A stretch of 64,000 nt of DNA. Source: an uncultured Muribaculaceae bacterium. Its GTDB lineage: Bacteria; Bacteroidota; Bacteroidia; Bacteroidales; Muribaculaceae. The stretch is taken from NCBI GenBank assembly GCA_910577315.1, contig CAJTME010000003.1:62001-126000 (forward strand), given 5' to 3'. The notes below the pieces were generated by a model. It searched no databases and had not been told where the DNA came from. It saw only the letters and a list, made by a program, of their open reading frames with translations. Positions within the stretch are counted from its first letter, which is position 1, and each line of letters begins with the position of its first letter. Of this stretch, positions 49,391-56,608 are shown piece after piece. Both the position numbers and the translations under genes were made by a program.

Positions 49391-49484
49391 TAAGCGTGGG
49401 AGTCCATATCGGTTGCCGTCCTTCTGTTTGAGGCTTCTCGCATTGCCTTTCTCTGTTGGACGGCAACGCAGAAGCCCACGCTTA
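49391..49484. repeat. Long imperfect hairpin upstream of the DUF2971 gene
   Basis: Two blocks of 10 perfect pairs form one nested inverted repeat: TAAGCGTGGG (49391-49400) with CCCACGCTTA (49475-49484), and GTTGCCGTCC (49412-49421) with GGACGGCAAC (49458-49467), separated by an internal loop of 11 and 7 bases and a 36-base apical part. It sits right behind the predicted promoter of the DUF2971 operon. It could be the end of a small mobile element, an operator, or an RNA structure. Confidence 0.6.
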
Positions 49485-49855
49485 TTTATGCAACTATGAC
49501 GCACTTCCGGCTTTTCTCTCGAAAAGTCGGAGGCATAGGATGTTACATATCCAAGGGGCATCTACCGTTGCTTCATCCTTGACAGAGATTGGAATTTTGC
49601 GAGAATTTCAAACAATCAAGAATCAAGCGTCTGATAAACGCTGTTTTTTACAGAATGTCAGTCGCAGTCCCACCCTCAGTCCCCAGGCCGGGGCTTCTGC
49701 TTGGCGGTCTGCGCTGCAAAATTAATTCAAAAAAATTAAAATTGCAAATCAAAATCATTGGGGGATAAAGAAATAATGATGAAGCGGGCATTCGCCCAAC
49801 AACTATTATTTCGACACTGAAACCGCCCGATTTTCCCACGGCGGCAACCGCGAAT
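49485..49855. other. Intergenic region, no gene recognised
   Basis: 371 bases. A hairpin CCGGCTTTTC/GAAAAGTCGG (49507-49530, one G-T pair) and a weak AGCGT/ACGCT hairpin followed by GTTTTTT (49626-49650) are visible. No ORF with a recognisable product, tRNA or promoter of good quality is seen. Confidence 0.45.
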
Positions 49856-49974
49856 GGTGAGGTTAACAACGATGGCGTTGTCTACGACAACTGCTCACGC
49901 CATCTTCCTGCCGTCGCGGTGAACATATAGTCCTCGGAGAGGACGCTATCGTAACCATTCACGACAACGTGCTC
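49856..49974. repeat. Palindromic repeat modules (right copy)
   Basis: Related to 46773-47020 but with the blocks in a different order: the ACAACG/CGTTGT palindrome (49866-49881) comes first, then the CCATCTTCCTGCCGTCGCGG block (49900 on) with GTCCTC/GAGGAC (49930-49944), then the ATTCACGACAACGTGCTC block. Compared with the left copy, one base pair in the first palindrome is changed on both arms (ACGACG/CGTCGT versus ACAACG/CGTTGT), a compensatory change. Confidence 0.75.
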
Positions 49975-49997
49975 GCCACCAACGCGTATAGGTCAAA

Positions 49998-50032
49998 AAA
50001 GCCACTGGCGGTAGGCATCCGCCAGTGGCTTT
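49998..50032 (-). terminator. Intrinsic terminator for the GH13 gene
   Basis: A perfect 14-bp stem (49998-50011 with 50019-50032), 7-base loop. On the minus strand it ends in a run of T (the AAAAAA at 49995-50000), 31 bases after the GH13 stop. Confidence 0.85.
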
Positions 50033-50062
50033 GTTTGAATTGTTGTATATCAAACGCGGGGC

Positions 50063-51436
50063 TTACTTCACGAAAACGAGGTATCCGCCGGCGGGGAGGG
50101 TCTTGGGCAGCGCGGTGGCTCCTGTGAACAGCTCGGTGGCGCCATCGAGTTTGGGCGCTTTTTTGAACAGGCGCTCTTCCTTTGAGCCGAGGTTGGCGAT
50201 GGTGAGGACATTGCCGCGGCGGAAGGCTATCACGTCGGGCGATGCGGTGGGAAGCGCCTCGACAGCGGCGCCCTTGTCGCCGGCGGCGAGTTCGGGACGG
50301 GTGTGGCGCAGGGTGGTGAGGATCTTGTAGAAGTTCACGACTTCGGGCTTGGAGTCCCAGGCAGGCTGTTCGTCCTTGTCGAAGAACTCGAAGGCGCGGT
50401 CGAGGGCGACTTCCTGGCCGGTGTAGATGAGGGGCATGCCAGGGAGGGTGAAGGTAAGCACGGCAAACGCACCCTGAAGGTTGCCGAGTCGTTCAAACTC
50501 GGTACCTTCCCACGAGTTGAGGTCGTGGTTGGTGATCATGTTCATCAGGTAGGAATCGGCGGGATACATGGCGGCTTCCTTGTCGAGCTGGGCGAGGATG
50601 TCGGCTGCATGAGCTTCGGGAAAGGTCTTCATCTTGCCCTCGGCGTCCTTGAAGGTGTATTGGCCCGAGGTGGCGGCGATAGCGCTGAAAAGGTCTTTCA
50701 TGGGCCAGTTGTAGTCCATATCGAAGGCATTCTGCAGCAGTTCGGGTTCGGTGGCCTCGGCGAGCATGAAGATGCCGGGCTTGACGGCCTCGAGAGCCTT
50801 GCGGTTTTCGTCCCAGAAGCTGACGGGAACACGGCCGGCGACGTCGCAGCGGAATCCGTCGATGTCGGCCTCGCGGAGCCAGAACGACATGGCGTCGGTC
50901 ATGCCGGCGCGCATGGCGGGATTGGAGTAGTCGAATTCGTAGACATCTGTCCAGTCAAACGGACCGAACATCTTGCCGCTGTCATCGCGTTTGTACCAGT
51001 CGGGATGGTTCTTAACCCAGGCGTTGTCGCGGCCGGAATGATTGGGAACCCAGTCGATGATAACCTTCATGCCGAGGTTGTGGGCGGCCTTGACCATCTC
51101 GCGGAAGTCGTCGAGCGAACCAAACTCGGGATTGACGCCCTTGTAGTCGGCTACGGCATAGTATGAGCCGAGCTTACCCTTGCGGTCGTCCTGGGATATG
51201 GGATGGATGGGCATGAACCACAGGATGTCGACGCCGAGGTCTTTCAGGCGGGGAAGGTGGTTTTCCATGGCCTTGAAGGTGCCTTCGGGGGTGAACTGGC
51301 GCACGTTGACCTCATATATCACGGCATTGCGGCTCCAGTCGGCGTGGTTTACCGTGGTGGGAGCCGGGGCGACGTTCTGCCCCCAGCCCATCAGGGCGGC
51401 AGCCCCGCCCAGCAAGCTTAAAAGTAATTTTTTCAT
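50063..51436 (-). CDS. GH13 alpha-amylase-family glycoside hydrolase, exported
   Basis: 457 residues. The signal peptide (MKKLLLSLLGGAAALMGWG) is predicted to be cut before Gln. The GH13 catalytic barrel shows IIDWVPNHSG (region I), DGFRCDVAG with the nucleophile Asp (region II), FMLAEATEPE with the acid Glu (region III) and MITNHDLNSWEG (region IV, NHD). A short C-terminal beta domain (about 385-457) follows. It would cleave alpha-1,4-linked glucans or maltodextrins in the periplasm or outside; exact specificity is unclear. No SusC/D genes are adjacent. It is bounded by its own terminator and an upstream TAATTCC/TGCAC array. Confidence 0.9.
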   Translation of the reverse strand: MKKLLLSLLGGAAALMGWGQNVAPAPTTVNHADWSRNAVIYEVNVRQFTPEGTFKAMENHLPRLKDLGVDILWFMPIHPISQDDRKGKLGSYYAVADYKGVNPEFGSLDDFREMVKAAHNLGMKVIIDWVPNHSGRDNAWVKNHPDWYKRDDSGKMFGPFDWTDVYEFDYSNPAMRAGMTDAMSFWLREADIDGFRCDVAGRVPVSFWDENRKALEAVKPGIFMLAEATEPELLQNAFDMDYNWPMKDLFSAIAATSGQYTFKDAEGKMKTFPEAHAADILAQLDKEAAMYPADSYLMNMITNHDLNSWEGTEFERLGNLQGAFAVLTFTLPGMPLIYTGQEVALDRAFEFFDKDEQPAWDSKPEVVNFYKILTTLRHTRPELAAGDKGAAVEALPTASPDVIAFRRGNVLTIANLGSKEERLFKKAPKLDGATELFTGATALPKTLPAGGYLVFVK

Positions 51437-51450
51437 GGCAATATAATTTT

Positions 51451-51526
51451 TGAATTAGGAATTAGGAATTAGAAATTAGGAATTAGGAATTTGTGCATTG
51501 TGCATCGTGCATTGTGCATCGTGCAT
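51451..51526 (-). repeat. Intergenic TGCAC(A/G)AT / TAATTCC degenerate array
   Basis: On the minus strand, directly after the U32 stop codon, five TGCAC(A/G)A-type units are followed by about 40 bases of TAATTCC/TAATTTC units up to the GH13 leader. The layout and orientation are the same as after sufE (1834-1915). Confidence 0.8.
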
Positions 51527-52771
51527 TCAAAGTCCTGTCGGTTCCCAGCGGTAGAGACGGTCGGAAGGGCGGATTTTTGCCGGGACAGGGATGGAAAACG
51601 CGTCGCCCTTGACGGCCTTTTCCACGCTGTGGCAATCGACCTGGATGTCCTCGACGGTTATCATCATAGCGCCGGTGGTGGGCCCGGTTATGATAATCTC
51701 GTCGCCGACATGCAGCTCGCCGGCTTCCATAACGAACTCCCCTACCCCGAGGCGCGAAAAATATTTCACGCCTTTGGCGACGTAGTGCTTGACGCGGGTG
51801 GCCGAGGAGCCATATTTGCCGGACCATTCGCCAAGGCGCTGGCCCAGGTAATAGCCGTCCCAGAATCCACGGTTGAATATTTTTGCAAGGCGCTCGTCCC
51901 ACGCGGCCACCTTTTCGGCGCTGAACGTGCCGTCGCAGATGGCGTTGATGGCCTCGGAATAGCACCGCACAGCCGTGGCCACATACTCGGGGCCGCGCGC
52001 ACGTCCCTCAATCTTGAACACGCGCACGCCGGCATCTATCATGCGGTCGAGGAAGTGAATGGTTTTCAAGTCTTTGGGCGACATGATATATTTGTTCTCA
52101 ACGTGCAGCTCGTCGCCGGTCTCAAGATCGGTGACGCCGTATCCGCGCCGGCAAATCTGGGTGCATGCACCCCGGTTGGCACTGGAATTCATCTCGTGGA
52201 GGCTGAGGTAGCACTTGCCCGACACGGCCATGCACAGGGCGCCGTGGCAGAACATCTCGATGCGCACCGGTTCGCCTTTCGGGCCACGGATGTTGTCGCG
52301 CTCGATGGCGTCGCGGATTGCGCCCACCTGGTCGAGGTTGAGCTCGCGGGCAAGGACGACCACATCGGCCCACTGCGAGTAGAACCGCACGGCCTCGGTG
52401 TTGGAGATATTGCACTGGGTGGATATGTGGACCTCCACTCCGCGGCTGCGGGCATAGAGGATGGCGGCGATGTCGCTGGCAATTATGGCCGAGATTCCCG
52501 ACGCCGCCACGGCGTCGATCACGGCACGCATGCGCTCCATGTCGCCGTCATACATGATGGTGTTGACGGTGAGGTAGGATTTGACGCCCGCACGGTCGCA
52601 GGTGTCGGCGATGTTGCGGAGGTCGTCGAGGGTGAAGTTGGCGCTTGAACGCGAGCGCATGTTGAGGCCCTCCACGCCGAAATACACCGAGTCGGTGCCG
52701 GCGTCGATGGCTGCGGCAAGCGACTCGTAGCTGCCCACGGGGGCCATTATTTCAAAATCAGTCCGTTTCAT
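51527..52771 (-). CDS. U32 peptidase-family protein (TrhP-like)
   Basis: 414 residues. The start MAPVGSYESLAAAIDAGTDSVYFGVEGLNMR, the middle ISTQCNISNTEAVRFY, and the Cys set FCHGALCMAVSGKC ... RGACTQICRR are typical of U32 proteins, ending with FKIEGRARGPEYVA and a C-terminal beta domain. Members of this size (YegQ/TrhP) are tRNA uridine-34 hydroxylation factors rather than proteases; that role is inferred from the family. The conserved cysteines may bind an Fe-S cluster. It lies after a weak terminator downstream of secG and may be transcribed separately. Confidence 0.9.
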   Translation of the reverse strand: MKRTDFEIMAPVGSYESLAAAIDAGTDSVYFGVEGLNMRSRSSANFTLDDLRNIADTCDRAGVKSYLTVNTIMYDGDMERMRAVIDAVAASGISAIIASDIAAILYARSRGVEVHISTQCNISNTEAVRFYSQWADVVVLARELNLDQVGAIRDAIERDNIRGPKGEPVRIEMFCHGALCMAVSGKCYLSLHEMNSSANRGACTQICRRGYGVTDLETGDELHVENKYIMSPKDLKTIHFLDRMIDAGVRVFKIEGRARGPEYVATAVRCYSEAINAICDGTFSAEKVAAWDERLAKIFNRGFWDGYYLGQRLGEWSGKYGSSATRVKHYVAKGVKYFSRLGVGEFVMEAGELHVGDEIIITGPTTGAMMITVEDIQVDCHSVEKAVKGDAFSIPVPAKIRPSDRLYRWEPTGL

Positions 52772-52791
52772 TCAAATTGCATTATACACCA

Positions 52792-52822
52792 AAAACCCGA
52801 CAGGCGCCTGGGCCTCCGGGTT
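52792..52822 (-). terminator. Probable terminator after secG
   Basis: On the minus strand AACCCG and CGGGTT bracket a small AGGCGCCT palindrome and are followed by TTTTGG, about 30 bases after the secG stop. The stem is short, so confidence is moderate. Confidence 0.5.
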
Positions 52823-52848
52823 ACGGTGATTATAGGATTCGTAATCGA

Positions 52849-53208
52849 TTACTGGGCAGGTGTCTCGGCGGGAGCGGGAGCTGCGGCGGGAGCGGCTTCA
52901 GGAGCCGGGGTGCCGAACTCGCCACCGGCGGGCATCGCGGGAGCGGGAGCCGAGGTGGTGGTGCGGATCTGAGTGCCGTCGCTCACCTTGGGCATGGTGT
53001 AGGCCGAAACAATCGAGAGGAACACGATGAGACCGGCGAGGGTCCAGGTGGTCTTTTCAAGGAAGCTGTTGGTCTGGCGCACGCCCATCACTGAGGATGC
53101 GTTGCCGAACTGCGACGAGAGGCCGCCGCCCTTGGATTTCTGGATGAGCACGATGCCGATAAGGAGAATCGATACGATTACGGTCAATACGATAACTACT
53201 ACGTACAT
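52849..53208 (-). CDS. secG: Preprotein translocase subunit SecG
   Basis: 119 residues. Two TM helices (about 3-24 and 52-72) surround the conserved cytoplasmic loop IQKSKGGGLSSQFG ... SFLEKTTWTLA. A Pro/Ala-rich tail of about 40 residues extends beyond the E. coli-type length. SecG aids protein movement through SecYEG. It is the last gene of the lptE-TPR-secG string, 23 bases after the TPR-like gene. Confidence 0.94.
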   Translation of the reverse strand: MYVVVIVLTVIVSILLIGIVLIQKSKGGGLSSQFGNASSVMGVRQTNSFLEKTTWTLAGLIVFLSIVSAYTMPKVSDGTQIRTTTSAPAPAMPAGGEFGTPAPEAAPAAAPAPAETPAQ

Positions 53209-53231
53209 AGTTTATATATGGTCTGTTTGGT

Positions 53232-54002
53232 TTATTTCCGGTCGGATTTGCGCTCTCCGCAACGCTGATTTATAATCAATTTCTCGAGGAAGCGCAATTG
53301 GTCTGCAAAGTAAATACTTTTTTTCGGATAATTCAAGCTTAAATTAGTTATAATTTCATAAGCGCGCTCATATCGGCCCTGTTTTATGAAAATTTTAGCC
53401 AAACTTTCGCTCAAAAGTGACGATTGGGATGGTTCGGGAGCCGATTTGGGCGGTGGCGGCGGAGCGGGAGCCGGGGTGGTGCGCGAAACGGGCACGGGCT
53501 CGCCGGCAGATGGCGTTTCAGTCGATTTTGACAGGAAGGCGTCAATCAGCGAGTCCTGCCAGCCCTGTTCGCCGGGAGCGGGCGAGGGGGCGGCTGCCCG
53601 GGCGAGTTGCTCGCCGTAGTCGGGGACCGGGTTAAATATCATACGCTCGAGCAGGGCATCCTCCTCGGGCGACTGATGGCCGTATGTTTCAAGAAACGTG
53701 TCGATTGCGCTGTCGGTTGAGGGGCGGCGCACCTCGGGTTCGGGCGGATAGAACGATGCGAAACCTTTGCCGGAGGGGTCGATGGCCGAAATCACCGACG
53801 CGCGGTCGCCGGAATACAGCGCCACCCGGGCGCGGTAGTCCTCGCGCTCGGCATCAGACAGCATGGAGTCGGCATATTTAAGCAGCAGCGCCGGGGCGAC
53901 CGCCGAGGCCGGATAGTCGCGGCAAACGCGACGGAGCTCGGCGAAATCGGCCTCGTCAAGAGCCTGGGGCGAGCTGGCAGCCTTGATAATTATACTGTTC
54001 AT
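53232..54002 (-). CDS. Conserved hypothetical protein with Pro-rich linker and C-terminal TPR-like end
   Basis: 256 residues from the ATG at 54002 (one codon after another ATG at 54005); the longer ORF start at 54092 runs into lptE and is not used. An N-terminal helical domain (about 1-100), a Pro/Ala/Ser-rich linker with PAPAPPPPPK, and a C-terminal single TPR-like repeat (LAKIFIKQGRYERAYEIITNLSLNYPKKSIYFADQLRFLEKLI). No signal peptide is seen, so it is probably cytoplasmic. Its position between lptE and secG is typical of Bacteroidetes, but its role is not known. Confidence 0.78.
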   Translation of the reverse strand: MNSIIIKAASSPQALDEADFAELRRVCRDYPASAVAPALLLKYADSMLSDAEREDYRARVALYSGDRASVISAIDPSGKGFASFYPPEPEVRRPSTDSAIDTFLETYGHQSPEEDALLERMIFNPVPDYGEQLARAAAPSPAPGEQGWQDSLIDAFLSKSTETPSAGEPVPVSRTTPAPAPPPPPKSAPEPSQSSLLSESLAKIFIKQGRYERAYEIITNLSLNYPKKSIYFADQLRFLEKLIINQRCGERKSDRK

Positions 54003-54028
54003 CATAGATTCAGGAGGAAAGCGGGGGA

Positions 54029-54556
54029 TTACCAGTTGCCCAGCGTGGCGTTGAATATCAGTTCGACAAGTTCCTTTGAAATCTGCTGGCACAGGTCGTC
54101 CTGCACGTCGGTGAGCATGAGGGTGGCGTCGAAATCGCGGTAGGCCGAGAATGTCTGGTCGATGTCGTTCTGGTCGTTCTTGTTGTCGGTGTACTTGACG
54201 CGTACTGAAATCGTGAGGCGCGTCTGCGACGCGAGGGCGTTTTCGGTCACCGCCTGCGGGGTGAGCGTATAGCCGGTTATCTCGCCCTCGATCTGGAGGT
54301 CGGATGGGCCGTCGGTGGTCTGGAGGCGGGTGTTGCGCGAAATGTAGTCAAGCAGTTCGTTCTCGAAGGTCTGTTGCAACGGGGGATAGACCAGGGCGGC
54401 GCGGATGGGAAAATCCGACACGCTCACGGTCTTGTAAACCGAATAGTCAAGCGCCGAACCGTTGAGCTTATAGGACGGGACACACGCCGAAATCACCACC
54501 ATCGACACGATGGCGGCCAAGCCGTTGAGCCAGCGCCAGCATTTATTCCAGTCCAT
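54029..54556 (-). CDS. lptE: LptE-type LPS assembly lipoprotein
   Basis: 175 residues. The signal peptide ends in ISAC (lipidated Cys25); YKLNGSALDYSVYKTVSVSDF at the start and the TFENELLDYISRNTRLQ helix match the Bacteroidetes LptE family. It plugs the LptD barrel at the outer membrane to deliver LPS to the surface. It overlaps the upstream activator gene by 14 bases. Confidence 0.85.
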   Translation of the reverse strand: MDWNKCWRWLNGLAAIVSMVVISACVPSYKLNGSALDYSVYKTVSVSDFPIRAALVYPPLQQTFENELLDYISRNTRLQTTDGPSDLQIEGEITGYTLTPQAVTENALASQTRLTISVRVKYTDNKNDQNDIDQTFSAYRDFDATLMLTDVQDDLCQQISKELVELIFNATLGNW

Positions 54557-55760
54557 AGTCTTTGATTTTGCGGTAGAGGGTACGTTGTGATATTTTCAGT
54601 TCGTCGGCGGCAGCCTTGCGGTGGCCGCCGTTGCGTGCGAGGGCGCTGCGGATAGCCTCGCGTTCCTGATCTTCCAGAGTCTGCGGCACTGACGGGGCGC
54701 TCTCGACGGCCTCGGGACTTTCGGAATATTCTGAATATTCGGAGTATTCCGACGGCTCATCCTCCTTGCGGGGATGGAAAAGCGGAGCCAGCGCCGTGGT
54801 GGGCGCGGGAGCGGGAACCGGCTGGGAGGACATGCGCGATTCGAGTTCGTCGATGCGCACCTGCAGCCGCGCAATCATTCCCATCAGCATCTCACGCTCT
54901 TTCTCGTAGGAATGAGGACGCTCGATTATGGCCGGAGCGGTCACCGACGCATAGTCGGGCAAATAAGAACGCACGACGTCGCTGCCGACATCGTTTCCGG
55001 CCTCAAAAAGGGCCAGTTGCTCGACCACATTCTTGAGCTGGCGCACATTGCCGGGCCAGCGGTAACGCCCCATGACAAGCCGCGCCTCCTCGGTGAACGA
55101 AATCTGCGGCAGGCGCCAGCGTTCGGCAAAGTCTGCCGCAAACTTGCGGGCGAGCAACCCGATGTCGCCGCCACGGTCGCGCAGCGGCGGAATGGAAATC
55201 TGGACGGTCGAGAGGCGGTAGTAAAGGTCCTCACGGAAGCGCCCCTCCTCCACGGCACGGAGCATGTCGACGTTGGTGGCGGCAACCACGCGGATATTGG
55301 TTTTCTGAACCGCCGACGAGCCGACTTTAAGAAATTCGCCGGTTTCGAGCACGCGCAGCAGGCGAGCCTGGGTCGTGAGCGGCAGTTCGGCTACCTCATC
55401 AAGGAAAATCGTGCCGCCGTCGGCTTCCTCAAAATAGCCCTTGCGGGAAGCAACAGCGCCGGTGAACGCGCCTTTCTCGTGGCCGAACAGTTCGGAGTCA
55501 ATCGTTCCCTCGGGAATGGCGCCGCAGTTCACGGCAATGTATTTGGCATGCTTGCGCGGGGAATAGGCATGGATGATTTTCGGGAAAAACTCCTTGCCGG
55601 CACCACTCTCGCCGGTGATGAGCACCGACAGGTCGATAGGCGCCACGCGCAGGGTGCGCTCAACCGCACCGACAAGCGCGGGAGCGTTGCCGATGATGCC
55701 GAACCGCTGCTTGGACTGCAGCACCTCGGGCGACTGGCGCGACACGGGCATCACTTCCAT
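54543..55760 (-). CDS. Sigma-54-type AAA+ transcriptional activator
   Basis: 405 residues. No receiver domain: the AAA+ domain begins almost at the N-terminus (about 20-250) with Walker A TGESGAGKE, the sigma-54-contacting GAFTGA loop, Walker B GGTIFLDEV and the arginine finger region FREDLYYRLS. A linker of about 100 residues includes a low-complexity SEYSEYSEYSE run, followed by a Fis-type helix-turn-helix (about 365-405; HRKAAADELKISQRTLYRKIK). It should activate RNA polymerase-sigma54 at enhancers. Its start overlaps the acyltransferase stop (an alternative ATG at 55751 forms TGATG). How it is sensed is not visible. Confidence 0.9.
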   Translation of the reverse strand: MEVMPVSRQSPEVLQSKQRFGIIGNAPALVGAVERTLRVAPIDLSVLITGESGAGKEFFPKIIHAYSPRKHAKYIAVNCGAIPEGTIDSELFGHEKGAFTGAVASRKGYFEEADGGTIFLDEVAELPLTTQARLLRVLETGEFLKVGSSAVQKTNIRVVAATNVDMLRAVEEGRFREDLYYRLSTVQISIPPLRDRGGDIGLLARKFAADFAERWRLPQISFTEEARLVMGRYRWPGNVRQLKNVVEQLALFEAGNDVGSDVVRSYLPDYASVTAPAIIERPHSYEKEREMLMGMIARLQVRIDELESRMSSQPVPAPAPTTALAPLFHPRKEDEPSEYSEYSEYSESPEAVESAPSVPQTLEDQEREAIRSALARNGGHRKAAADELKISQRTLYRKIKDYGLE

Positions 55761-56602
55761 TTGCGCATCGAATAGGTGCGTGACTTGAGGAACTGGCCGA
55801 ACTCTTCAAGCGAGCCCTGATGCCTCTGCTGTTCTTCAACCGAAATGGGGTCGCCGACCGAAATATGGAGGGTTGAGTTGCATTTGCGCCAAACCTCGCT
55901 GGGGAGGCGGAGGGTGCGCAGCTGCCAGCACACAACCCCGAGGAAGTTGAACAGGAACGAGTTTGAGCCGTGGAAATAGATGGGAATCACCGGCACTTTC
56001 AACTGTTCGATGAGGCGGATGATGTTGGGCTGCCACTCGCGGTCGTTCAGCTCATATTTCCAGTTGACCTTCGACACGGCACCGGCCGGGAAAAAGCCGA
56101 TGGGCTGGCCCGAGCGCACCTGTTTCATGGCCTCGCGGATGCCGCGTATCGACACCGCCTTTTTCTCGGGGTCGTCGCTCGCGGTCTGGTCAACGGCGAT
56201 GAAGTTGGGACGCATCGCCGTGATATGGTTGAGAATCATGTTGACCATCACCTTGTACTGGGGACGGCGCGAGGCGATGAGGTGGATGAGTGTGATGCCG
56301 TCGAGGGCTCCGAACGGGTGGTTCGACACGGTGATGAAAGCGCCTTCGGGCAGGTTGTCGAGCACCTTCTCGTTGTCGATGCGCAGCTTGATGTTGAAGT
56401 CGTCGAGGAGGAACTTGACAAATTCGGGACCCGGATGGTCGAAGCCACGCGAATGGACATCGTTGACTTTATCCACGTCGAGCCAGCGCAACACTCGGTT
56501 GACAAGCTTCTCGTGGCCTTTGAGCTTAGGCACCATCTCGACGACGTCTTCGGCATCGAGCACGGTGCGCTTTACGGGGGTGGTATCAGTAGTTTCGGAC
56601 AT
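55751..56602 (-). CDS. PlsC-like lysophospholipid/glycine-lipid-type acyltransferase
   Basis: 283 residues. The acyltransferase motif is SNHPFGALDG (the catalytic His-Asp), followed by FFPAGAVSKV as the glycerol-phosphate-site-like motif. No clear TM helix is visible. In Bacteroides such proteins include enzymes of glycine-lipid or ornithine-type lipid synthesis (GlsA-like) as well as phospholipid acyltransferases, so the acceptor is uncertain. It lies 6 bases after pyrC and is coupled to the sigma-54-type activator. Confidence 0.8.
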   Translation of the reverse strand: MSETTDTTPVKRTVLDAEDVVEMVPKLKGHEKLVNRVLRWLDVDKVNDVHSRGFDHPGPEFVKFLLDDFNIKLRIDNEKVLDNLPEGAFITVSNHPFGALDGITLIHLIASRRPQYKVMVNMILNHITAMRPNFIAVDQTASDDPEKKAVSIRGIREAMKQVRSGQPIGFFPAGAVSKVNWKYELNDREWQPNIIRLIEQLKVPVIPIYFHGSNSFLFNFLGVVCWQLRTLRLPSEVWRKCNSTLHISVGDPISVEEQQRHQGSLEEFGQFLKSRTYSMRKWK

Positions 56603-56608
56603 AATGGT

